This document shows, piece after piece, positions 50,107-57,231 of a stretch of DNA of 64,000 nt. The stretch's first letter is position 1. The number at the start of each line of letters is the position of its first letter. A model generated the notes under the pieces. It ran no database searches, was not told where the DNA came from, and saw nothing but the letters and a program-made list of their open reading frames with translations. The position numbers and the translations under genes were made by a program. The DNA comes from Chloroflexota bacterium (lineage in GTDB: Bacteria > Chloroflexota > Anaerolineae > B4-G1 > DUEL01): contig JADBJJ010000032.1 in NCBI GenBank assembly GCA_014874475.1, positions 186,001 to 250,000 on the forward strand, in the 5' to 3' direction.

Positions 50107-51027
50107 ATGAACGACCAGCCTGCTTTTCAATTCCCTGGACAGGGGTCCCAGCGGGTGGGGATGGGGAAAGAGTTGGTGGAAAAGTTCCCCGCCGCGGCCC
50201 GGATTTTCGCTCGCGCTGACGAAGTCCTGGGCTTCCCCCTCTCCCGCCTCTGCTTTGAGGGGCCGGCGGAGGTGCTGAACGACACCGTCAACGCCCAACC
50301 AGCCATCCTGACCGCCAGCGTTGCTGCGCTGCGGGTGCTGGAGGAGATGGACGAGAGACCCGCTTGCGTCGCCGGGCACAGCCTGGGAGAGTTCACCGCG
50401 CTGGTGGCGGCCGATGCGCTGACGTTTGAGGACGCGTTGCTGCTGGTGCAGGAACGGGGCCAACTAATGAAAGAGGCGGGGGCTCGTCGCCCTGGCGGTA
50501 TGGCCGCCGTCCTGGGGCTGGATAATGAAGAGGTCGCGGCCATCTGTGAGCGCGTCTCCCAGGAGACCGGTGGCTATGTGGGCATCGCCAACGATAACTG
50601 CCCCGGTCAGGTTGTCATCTCCGGAGACGAGAGGACGCTGACCGTCGGGATGGAGGCTATGCAGGCCGCCGGAGCCCGACGAGTGGTCCGGTTAGCGGTG
50701 AGCATCGCAGCCCATTCCCCGCTGATGGCTGAGGCGGCTGCCGCCTTTCGGAACGCGCTGGAAAGGGTCGCCCTGCGGCGGCCTCTTGTGCCCTTCGTCG
50801 CTAACGCCACTGCCGATGTGCTGGAAGAGCCGAAGTCCATCCGGGAGACCCTGGTTCGCCAACTGACCTCTCCGGTCCGCTGGCGAAGTTCCGTGCGGCA
50901 CATGATTCGCCGAGGCATCGCCTGCTTTGTGGAGGTCGGCCCGGGGGATGTCCTCACCGGCCTTCTGCGCCGGATTGACGACTCCGTCCACGGCCTGACG
51001 GTGGCCCAACTTCTGGGATTGGTGTAG
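50107..51027 (+). CDS. fabD: Malonyl-CoA:ACP transacylase
   Basis: 306 residues. Loads malonyl onto acyl carrier protein. Seen: FQFPGQGSQRVGMGKELVE (Q-G oxyanion motif), VAGHSLGEFTALVAADAL near 88 (GHSxGE nucleophile Ser), and catalytic His in SIAAHSPLMAEA near 200 with NDNCPGQVVISG before it. The ATG at 50107 has no Shine-Dalgarno and follows a T-run (TTTTTGTTTTTTG). 59 bp after rpmF. A short ACCG/CGGT stem before the T-run may be a weak terminator. Confidence 0.95.
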   Translation: MNDQPAFQFPGQGSQRVGMGKELVEKFPAAARIFARADEVLGFPLSRLCFEGPAEVLNDTVNAQPAILTASVAALRVLEEMDERPACVAGHSLGEFTALVAADALTFEDALLLVQERGQLMKEAGARRPGGMAAVLGLDNEEVAAICERVSQETGGYVGIANDNCPGQVVISGDERTLTVGMEAMQAAGARRVVRLAVSIAAHSPLMAEAAAAFRNALERVALRRPLVPFVANATADVLEEPKSIRETLVRQLTSPVRWRSSVRHMIRRGIACFVEVGPGDVLTGLLRRIDDSVHGLTVAQLLGLV

Positions 51028-51035
51028 GAGGAGGA

Positions 51036-51791
51036 ATGAGCCAGCCGCTGAGCGGAAAAGTCGCCGTGGTTACCGGGGCATCCCGGGGTATCGGGCGAGC
51101 CATCGCCGCCGAGTTGGCCCGCCGGGGAGCGCGGGTCGTCGTCAACTACCAGCAGAATGCTGCGGCTGCGGAGGAGGTCGTCGCCGCCATCCGGGCCGAA
51201 GGCGGAGAGGCTATCGCTATCCAGGCCGATGTCTCCGATGCAACCCAGGCCCAGGCCCTCATCCAGACCGCCCTGGACACCTACGGCCGGATAGACATCC
51301 TGGTCAATAACGCTGGCGTCACCCGAGACCGCCTCATCCTGATGATGAGCCCGGAGGACTGGGAAACAGTGCTGCGGGTGGACCTGAGCAGTCTGTTCCA
51401 CACCTGCAAGGCCGCCGCCCGTCCGATGATCCGTCAGCGATCTGGGCGCATCATCAATATCTCCTCGGTCGTCGGCATCGCCGGACAGGGCGGGCAGACC
51501 AACTACGCTGCTGCTAAGGCGGGTGTCATCGGCTTCACGAAGAGCCTGGCCAAAGAATTGGGCCCGCGCGGCATCACCGTCAACGTCGTCGCCCCGGGCT
51601 ATATCCCCACCGACCTGACCGCCGACCTACCCGAGGAACTGCGTCAGGAGGCCATCCGGCGAACCCCGCTGGGAAGGGCTGGGCGTCCGGAAGATATCGC
51701 CTACGCGGTGGCCTTTCTGGCGTCCGATGAGGCGTCTTTCATCACCGGCGCTGTCCTGCCCGTGGACGGCGGGTTGGTGATGTCCGGATAA
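51036..51791 (+). CDS. fabG: 3-oxoacyl-ACP reductase
   Basis: 251 residues. SDR-family NADPH reductase of fatty acid synthesis. Seen: VAVVTGASRGIGRAIAAELA (TGxxxGIG), VNNAGVTRD near 90, catalytic Ser in INISSVVGIAGQGGQ near 142 and Tyr-Lys in NYAAAKAGVIGF near 155. AGGAGGA precedes the ATG. Follows fabD by 8 bp. Confidence 0.96.
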   Translation: MSQPLSGKVAVVTGASRGIGRAIAAELARRGARVVVNYQQNAAAAEEVVAAIRAEGGEAIAIQADVSDATQAQALIQTALDTYGRIDILVNNAGVTRDRLILMMSPEDWETVLRVDLSSLFHTCKAAARPMIRQRSGRIINISSVVGIAGQGGQTNYAAAKAGVIGFTKSLAKELGPRGITVNVVAPGYIPTDLTADLPEELRQEAIRRTPLGRAGRPEDIAYAVAFLASDEASFITGAVLPVDGGLVMSG

Positions 51792-51804
51792 CTGGAGGCG
51801 TATC

Positions 51805-52137
51805 GTGGAAGAGGTACCGGCTATCGGCCGTATTACCGTAGATCCGGAAGTCTTGGAGACTATCGCCCGTCTGACCGCCCTGGCCGTTCCGGGCGTGGTC
51901 CGCATCGCCCCGGCTCCCAAGTCCCGGCTCCTGGGAGGGAAAGAGGGAGTGCGGGTTGTCCCTCAGAACGGGTCCGTTCTGGTGGACATCTACCTGGTGG
52001 TGGAATCCGGCCGCAATCTGTTGGCCCTGGGACGTCAGGTCCAGGCCGAAGTCACCCGGGCCATCCAGGAGATGGTTGGGCTGGAGGTGGAAGCCGTCAA
52101 CGTTTACATTGAGGATGTGGTCCCCGCGTCTCGCTGA
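51805..52137 (+). CDS. Asp23/Gls24-family envelope stress protein
   Basis: 110 residues. Asp23 family: GRITVDPEVLETIARLTALA, VPGVVRIAP, VDIYLVVESGRNLLALGRQV and VTRAIQEMVGLEVEAVNVYI, which fits the fold of YloU/AmaP partner proteins. GTG start with GGAGGCG upstream. Placement just before nusB is typical of Firmicutes and Chloroflexota. Confidence 0.92.
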   Translation: MEEVPAIGRITVDPEVLETIARLTALAVPGVVRIAPAPKSRLLGGKEGVRVVPQNGSVLVDIYLVVESGRNLLALGRQVQAEVTRAIQEMVGLEVEAVNVYIEDVVPASR

Positions 52138-52209
52138 TGCGGAGGCAGGAGTGGTTCCTGCCTGACCCTGCGGCAGGGCTGGCTCTCTGCCTATTTCTCG
52201 GGAGGAGCG

Positions 52210-52656
52210 GTGAAGGTTCGCCGACTTGCGCGCACCGTCGCTCTGCAGGCTCTTTACGAAATAGACTGCGCCCATCACGACCCGGCCCAGGTGCTCCAGC
52301 ACCGACTGGAGGAGACCCCGCTGCCCGAACCGGCAGCGAAGTTCGCCCGCTGGCTTGTCTACGGAGTCCTCCATCACCGGGCGATTTTGGACGCCTACAT
52401 CCAGAAACATGCCCCCGAATGGCCCCTGGAACAGGTAGCCATTATTGACCGCAACATTCTCCGCCTGGCCCTCTATGAACTCGCTATGGACAGCAAAACT
52501 TCCTACAAAGTGGCCATCAACGAAGCCGTAGAATTGGGCAAGATGTTTGGCTCCGATAGCACCCCCCGCTTCGTCAACGGTGTACTGGGGGCTCTGGTAC
52601 CGATGAGGAAAGAAATCGCCCGTCGGATTCAGGAAAACTCCCCGCCCCCGAACTGA
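52210..52656 (+). CDS. nusB: Transcription antitermination factor NusB
   Basis: 148 residues. All-helical RNA-binding factor for rRNA antitermination. Seen: RRLARTVALQALYEIDCAHH, WPLEQVAIIDRNILRLALYE and KVAINEAVELGKMFGSDSTP then RFVNGVLGAL, all typical. GTG start with GGGAGGAGCG upstream. The 72-bp gap before it carries a hairpin GGCAGGA/TCCTGCC near 52145-52162. Confidence 0.94.
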   Translation: MKVRRLARTVALQALYEIDCAHHDPAQVLQHRLEETPLPEPAAKFARWLVYGVLHHRAILDAYIQKHAPEWPLEQVAIIDRNILRLALYELAMDSKTSYKVAINEAVELGKMFGSDSTPRFVNGVLGALVPMRKEIARRIQENSPPPN

Positions 52657-52698
52657 CCGAAACAACGTCAACCATATCCGCAAATAAGGAGCGATTGC

Positions 52699-54018
52699 AT
52701 GCCGAAACGAGTCATCATTATGGGCGCCGCCGGGCGCGACTTCCATAACTTCAACGTCTACTTCCGCGATAACCCCAACTATCAGGTCGTCGCTTTTACG
52801 GCGACCCAGATTCCCAACATTGAAGGACGCCGCTATCCGCCCGAACTGGCGGGAGCCCTGTACCCTGAGGGAATTCCCATCTATCCCGAAGAGGAACTGA
52901 CCGACCTGATCCGCCGGTATGAGGTGGACGTGGTGGTCTTCGCATACTCGGATGTCTCCCACGAATATGTGATGCACCGGGCATCCCAGGCACTGGCCGC
53001 CGGTGCCGATTTCTGTCTGATGGGAACTGGCTCCACGATGCTGAGCAGCCGCAAGCCGGTGGTCGCTATCTGCGCGGTCCGCACTGGCAGCGGAAAGAGC
53101 CAGACCACCCGCCACGTCTGTGATGTCCTGCGCCGGATGGGGCGCCAGGTCGTTGTCGTCCGCCATCCCATGCCCTATGGCGACCTGACCACCCAGATCG
53201 TCCAGCGCTTCGCCACTTACGAGGACCTGGACCGCTATCGCTGTACTATTGAGGAACGGGAGGAGTACGAGCCCCACATAGAACGGGGGGTGATCGTCTA
53301 CGCAGGGGTGGACTACGAGCGCATCCTGCGGCAGGCCGAAGAGGAGGCCGATATCATCGTCTGGGACGGCGGTAACAACGACCTGCCCTTCTTCCGCCCG
53401 GACCTGCACATTGTCGTTGCCGACCCCCATCGGCCCGGGCATGAAGTCCGTTACCACCCTGGGGAGGCCAATCTGCGGGCCGCTGACGTGGTGGTCATCA
53501 ATAAAGTGGATACGGCCGACCCGGAGGGAGTCATACGGGTTCGGCAGAGCGTCCAGGAGGTGAATCCCCAGGCCATTGTGGTGGAAGCGGCGTCGCCCAT
53601 CTTTGTAGAGGACCCGGAGGCCATCCGGGGCCGGCGAGTGCTGGTGATAGAGGACGGTCCCACGTTGACCCACGGCGAAATGGCCTACGGCGCCGGGGTG
53701 ACGGCGGCCCGCCGCTTTGGTGCGGCTGAACTGGTGGACCCGCGCCCCTATGCAGTCCGCTCCATCGCCGAGACCTTCCAAAAGTACCCGCACGTCGGAC
53801 CCCTGCTGCCCGCGATGGGCTACGGCGACGAGCAGATTCGGGACCTGGAGAATACTATCAACGCTACCCCCTGTGACCTGGTTCTGGCAGCAACCCCCGT
53901 GGACATCCGCCGTCTGCTGAAAGTGCGTTACCCTGTGGAGCGGGTCCGCTATGAACTGCAAGTTCTCAGCCAGCCGACGCTGGAGGAGATTTTGCTCCGC
54001 CGGTTTGGCATCCCTTAG
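52699..54018 (+). CDS. Cyclic 2,3-diphosphoglycerate synthetase-like GTPase
   Basis: 439 residues. Family of archaeal cyclic-2,3-diphosphoglycerate synthetase (CpgS) homologues common in bacteria. An N-terminal Rossmann region (RVIIMGAAGRDFHNFNVYFR, VAFTATQIPNIEGRRYP) is followed by the P-loop VAICAVRTGSGKSQTTRHVC near 120, IIVWDGGNNDLPFFRPDL near 220 and VVINKVDTAD near 268 (NKxD). Mononucleotide-binding metabolism enzyme of uncertain substrate in bacteria. AAGGAGCGATTGC before the ATG. A CTCGG/CCGAG stem follows the stop. Confidence 0.88.
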   Translation: MPKRVIIMGAAGRDFHNFNVYFRDNPNYQVVAFTATQIPNIEGRRYPPELAGALYPEGIPIYPEEELTDLIRRYEVDVVVFAYSDVSHEYVMHRASQALAAGADFCLMGTGSTMLSSRKPVVAICAVRTGSGKSQTTRHVCDVLRRMGRQVVVVRHPMPYGDLTTQIVQRFATYEDLDRYRCTIEEREEYEPHIERGVIVYAGVDYERILRQAEEEADIIVWDGGNNDLPFFRPDLHIVVADPHRPGHEVRYHPGEANLRAADVVVINKVDTADPEGVIRVRQSVQEVNPQAIVVEAASPIFVEDPEAIRGRRVLVIEDGPTLTHGEMAYGAGVTAARRFGAAELVDPRPYAVRSIAETFQKYPHVGPLLPAMGYGDEQIRDLENTINATPCDLVLAATPVDIRRLLKVRYPVERVRYELQVLSQPTLEEILLRRFGIP

Positions 54019-54406
54019 CCGGAGGCTCGGACACAGGCCGAGACAGGGAGAACGATAGCGGTACGGTAAAGGGTGACGGATTCCCCAGGTCCCCTAACGA
54101 CTGCCAGAGTACCGGGCGAGGGCCCCCCCCTCTGCGGGAAACAGTAAGGGCGTTTGTATGCGGCCGCGTTCATCCCCCGCACCCGGTCGATGACGCCGGT
54201 CAGGCGGAGAGAGTCAGCATCCAGCCGCCTGACCGATTTCGGCGACCTGATCGGTAGTGGTTGGGTCATCAAAGAGCCGGTCGCGCTCGTAAAGTGACTT
54301 TATCGGAGCGTCCCCCCGGATGTCCCGCAGACCACGCCGACACGCACAGCCTTGCCGTGAACAAATGTGAAGAGGTAAAGAGACGGTCTCACTTGGCCCC
54401 CTTTCT
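54019..54406. other. Gap with decayed minus-strand coding traces
   Basis: No intact gene. On the minus strand one frame reads SLYERDRLFDDPTTTDQVAE and stops; a shifted frame then reads RLDADSLRLTGVIDRVRGM. Joining them by a single frameshift would give a coding-like stretch, so a small decayed gene is possible. A run of eight C near 54125 is notable. Confidence 0.3.
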
Positions 54407-54598
54407 TCAGAAGATGAGGGCAATTGACAAAATGATACCGACCAGGAGGCAGCAAAAGAGAACAGCCAGTGCAAAGAGGCCAATGGCCTCACGCTCTCGG
54501 CGGGCCACTGCGGTGAGAATCAGGCAGAACAACGCCGCAATGAGCCCGATGGCGACGACCACTCCACAAAGAACGTCAAAGAACGGGGTCCCGCCCAT
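54407..54598 (-). CDS. Small two-span membrane protein
   Basis: 63 residues, two membrane segments (LCGVVVAIGLIAALFCLILT and AIGLFALAVLFCCLLVGIIL) joined by a charged RREREA loop. AAAGGAGGGGCAAG immediately upstream supports real translation. Third gene of a small minus-strand module. Function unknown; size and topology resemble holin or toxin-like proteins but nothing specific was seen. Confidence 0.6.
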   Translation of the reverse strand: MGGTPFFDVLCGVVVAIGLIAALFCLILTAVARREREAIGLFALAVLFCCLLVGIILSIALIF

Positions 54599-54611
54599 CT
54601 TGCCCCTCCTT

Positions 54612-54965
54612 TCAACGAACCGTAACTGAAGCCTCTGGAGCGGCCATCGGGAGAAAGTTCAGGAAATGGCCTCTCCCCCGAAACCAATCCCGGGTGCGCG
54701 TCCTGATTCCGTGCCCCCTGGAGCACATATACACGTGGACCCACAAACCGGCCCGGAGAGCCCCGGTGTGCTGGCACTCTCCATCGTTCATCTGTGCCTC
54801 AGGGCAATCGCAGATCAATCGGCCGTCTTTGTAGAAGATCAGAGCGGGGATTCCGGTCCCTTGAACCATCACCATCCTTCCTGGGAGCCGGAAATAACAT
54901 TCCTCCCCCGGTAAGAGGAGGCCACAGGGGAAATCCGGCCTGACTTCCATCATTCTGGGAAGCAT
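54612..54965 (-). CDS. SWIM-type zinc-finger protein
   Basis: 117 residues from an ATG with GAGGAGGTGTGTG upstream. CDCPEAQMNDGECQH near residues 53-67 matches the SWIM zinc finger CxC-x(n)-CxH with n = 9. It follows a short beta-strand region (MVMVQGTGIPALIFYKDGRL). The C-terminal part has VYMCSRGHGIRTRTRDWFRG. SWIM fingers occur in DNA-binding and mobile-element-linked proteins. The middle gene of three, 13 bp from the next. Confidence 0.6.
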   Translation of the reverse strand: MLPRMMEVRPDFPCGLLLPGEECYFRLPGRMVMVQGTGIPALIFYKDGRLICDCPEAQMNDGECQHTGALRAGLWVHVYMCSRGHGIRTRTRDWFRGRGHFLNFLPMAAPEASVTVR

Positions 54966-54993
54966 CACACACCTCCTCTCCGCAAGGCGTCGG

Positions 54994-55506
54994 TCAGATA
55001 GTGGGTTTGGGGGAAGGGGCCGAATGTTTTCCGTCGCCTCCGCTCTCAGGAGCCGCTCTGTAGACCGAGCGGGGGGCATCCGTAGGGCGCGCGTATCTGA
55101 CCGACCGGTCCGGAGAGATGGCCCGATGGGCTGGCGGAGCAGGCAAAGATGCGGCGGTGATCTGCCGTGCCCGTGCAACCATCCAGGCCGTCGCTCCGTA
55201 GGCCAGCATCATAATCGCCACCGCCCCGGCGACTGCGAGAACTGTTCCGGCCCATTTCATCAGCGCCAGTTTAACCTCCTGCTGCTGCCGCTCCCCCTCC
55301 AGGCGAATTTGCGCCTCCTGCCGTTCAATCTCCAGCGCCTGCCACTCCCGCGCCGCCTGGATTTCCGCTTCTTGCTCTATCACCCGGGCCTGGGCCGGGC
55401 CCCGGTAGGGATTCATAATGTCGGCATTTGCCAGGGCCAAACCCAGGAAGAGAGCGATCACTGCGATAACAACCGTGAAGCCTACCAGTGAGTTCCCCCG
55501 TTCCAT
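54994..55506 (-). CDS. Membrane protein with coiled coil between two spans
   Basis: 170 residues: membrane segment near 8-27 (FTVVIAVIALFLGLALANAD), a charged Gln/Glu/Arg coiled coil near 40-78 (REWQALEIERQEAQIRLEGE), a second membrane segment near 85-105 (MKWAGTVLAVAGAVAIMMLA) and a Pro/Ala/Ser/Arg tail. Family unknown. GGGGGG before the ATG. First gene of the three-gene module; phage or plasmid ancestry is possible. Confidence 0.6.
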   Translation of the reverse strand: MERGNSLVGFTVVIAVIALFLGLALANADIMNPYRGPAQARVIEQEAEIQAAREWQALEIERQEAQIRLEGERQQQEVKLALMKWAGTVLAVAGAVAIMMLAYGATAWMVARARQITAASLPAPPAHRAISPDRSVRYARPTDAPRSVYRAAPESGGDGKHSAPSPKPTI

Positions 55507-55890
55507 GGCACCCCCCCTTCTTTGGCTGAACGCTATTCCGCTGCGCTTCGGTGCGTAGCGCTTCTTGCCTGACCAGCATTATCTTACCACGAACACCACG
55601 GACAGGACCTCTGAATTTTCATAAAAAACCCTCACGGCCTTTTCTGCCGTCACCCAACATCAACCTGACGGACACCTTACCGGATTCTCACGAAATAGAA
55701 ATTGCTTCGGGCGCCCTGCGCTCTGGCAATGAGAGTGCCGGGCGCGCTTGGGCAGTCCTCCCTTCTGAGTGCTGCTGAAAATATGACACTTATGCTGGAT
55801 GGTACGCTCGCCCGTATCCAGGAAACGAAACCCGGCATTCTTGCACAGCGGCGAATGTTCGGCAACTCTCTATGGGGAGACTACCCGCGC
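55507..55890. other. Gap upstream of BMP gene with dispersed-family hairpin
   Basis: About 384 bp without a convincing gene. A hairpin at 55709-55744 pairs CGCCCTGCGCTCT with AGAGTGCCGGGCG (one mismatch, one wobble), a looser member of the dispersed family. Nothing else recognised. Confidence 0.45.
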
Positions 55891-55918
55891 TTGACTTCTG
55901 GCAAATTTGGGGCATAAT
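55891..55918 (+). promoter_or_regulatory. Promoter of BMP lipoprotein gene
   Basis: TTGACT (55891-55896), 16-nt spacer, CATAAT (55913-55918). Predicted leader of about 150 nt. Confidence 0.6.
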
Positions 55919-55942
55919 AAAACCGTCAGAAGGATGCAATCT

Positions 55943-56059
55943 ATGGCATCCCAATATCTCGCCAGGAGGTGGTGTGCGAACTATTTCGGATCAGCATTCG
56001 CCGAACTCACCACAAGCCTTCTATGTATCTACCAACAAACCCCAAATCCGATTAATTAA
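55943..56059 (+). CDS. Possible upstream ORF in BMP leader
   Basis: 38 codons, starting ASQYLARRWCANYFGSAF after the Met and ending QTPNPIN-stop 13 nt before the lipoprotein ATG. Lies wholly in the predicted 5' leader. Could be translated and couple to the main gene, or be chance; no Shine-Dalgarno for its ATG. Confidence 0.25.
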   Translation: MASQYLARRWCANYFGSAFAELTTSLLCIYQQTPNPIN

Positions 56060-56072
56060 GGAGGAGAAAACC

Positions 56073-57104
56073 ATGCGGAAGTGGGTCCTGACCTTTATTA
56101 CCTTGATGTTGCTGGCCTCTCTGGTGGCTTGCGGCCCGCAGCCGACGCCGGAAAAGACGTTCCGCGTCGGCATGGTCACCGACGTCGGCGGCATTGACGA
56201 CAAGTCCTTCAACGCCACGTCGTGGCAGGGGATGGAATTGGCGAAGCAGGAACTGGGCGTGGAGGTCGCCTACCTGGAATCCCAGCAGCCAACGGATTAC
56301 GCCCCCAACATCACCCAGTTCATTGACCAGGGCTACGATATGATCGTCACCGTTGGTTTCCTGCTGGGCGACGACACCAAGAAATTCGCCGAGCAGAATC
56401 CGAACGTGAAGTTCGCCATCGTGGACTTCGCCTATGACCCGACCATCCCCAACGTGCTGGGTTTGACCTTCGCCACCGACGAGGCCGCTTTCCTGGCCGG
56501 ATACCTGGCCGCTGGGATGACGAAGACCGGCAAGGTGGGCACCTTCGGCGGCATCAAAATCCCCCCGGTCACCATCTTCATGGTCGGCTTTGAGTACGGG
56601 GTGAACTACTACAACCAGAAGCACGGCACGAACGTTCAGGTGCTGGGCTGGAACACGGCCAAGGACGACGGTCTCTTCGTGGGCAACTTTGAGTCCACCG
56701 ATGACGGCCGCCGCGCTGGAGAGGAGTTGATCGCCGAGGGCGCGGACATCATCATGCCGGTCGCTGGTCCGGTCGGTCTGGGCACCGCGGCCGCAGTGAA
56801 GGACCATCCCGGCACTATGCTCATCGGCGTGGACACCGACTGGTGCATCAGCGCCGCCGAGTACTGCCCGGTGGTTCTGACCAGCGTGATGAAGAATATG
56901 CACATCGCTGTCCGGGATGCCGTCAAGATGGCCAAGGAGGGCCAGTTCCAGGGCGGTGTGTATCTGGGCACGCTGAAGAATGGCGGCGTGGGCATCGCCC
57001 CCTTCCACGAATTTGATGACGAAGTCCCCGCCAGCCTGAAGGCCGAACTGGAAGAGGTCGCCAAAGGGATCAAGGACGGCACCATTGACACTGGCTGGAA
57101 ATAA
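56073..57104 (+). CDS. BMP-family substrate-binding lipoprotein
   Basis: 343 residues. Lipobox LVAC near residue 20 after a hydrophobic signal. BMP/Med/PnrA family (nucleoside-type ABC binding proteins): FRVGMVTDVGGIDDKSFNAT, WQGMELAKQEL, IVTVGFLLGDDTKKFAEQNP, LAAGMTKTGKVGTFGGIKIP and ISAAEYCPVVLTSVMKNMHI. Binds nucleosides in many relatives. No ABC permease or ATPase lies nearby, so the transporter is elsewhere. AAGGAGGAGAAAACC before the ATG; strong terminator follows. Confidence 0.93.
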   Translation: MRKWVLTFITLMLLASLVACGPQPTPEKTFRVGMVTDVGGIDDKSFNATSWQGMELAKQELGVEVAYLESQQPTDYAPNITQFIDQGYDMIVTVGFLLGDDTKKFAEQNPNVKFAIVDFAYDPTIPNVLGLTFATDEAAFLAGYLAAGMTKTGKVGTFGGIKIPPVTIFMVGFEYGVNYYNQKHGTNVQVLGWNTAKDDGLFVGNFESTDDGRRAGEELIAEGADIIMPVAGPVGLGTAAAVKDHPGTMLIGVDTDWCISAAEYCPVVLTSVMKNMHIAVRDAVKMAKEGQFQGGVYLGTLKNGGVGIAPFHEFDDEVPASLKAELEEVAKGIKDGTIDTGWK

Positions 57105-57137
57105 TCCACCGGGTGCCCAATCTCCCCGAAATACGAA

Positions 57138-57168
57138 GGGGCGACGCAGTGCGTCGCCCCTGTTTTTT
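57138..57168 (+). terminator. Intrinsic terminator after BMP gene
   Basis: Perfect 10-bp stem GGGGCGACGC / GCGTCGCCCC, loop AGT, followed by TGTTTTTT. Confidence 0.9.
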
Positions 57169-57193
57169 ACATCGCCCGAAAGGCACAAGCATT

Positions 57194-57222
57194 TTGTGCC
57201 CCTCGTGCCTTTGTGGTAAAAT
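57194..57222 (+). promoter_or_regulatory. Promoter of PEP-binding protein gene
   Basis: TTGTGC (57194-57199), 17-nt spacer, TAAAAT (57217-57222). The ATG at 57232 is 9 nt later with no Shine-Dalgarno, implying a leaderless mRNA. Confidence 0.55.
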
Positions 57223-57231
57223 TCTGTTCAC

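Noticed and set aside
54015-54272. Independent minus-strand gene after the GTPase
   Set aside because: Only a partial coding-like stretch with no start signal; treated as a possible decayed gene instead.
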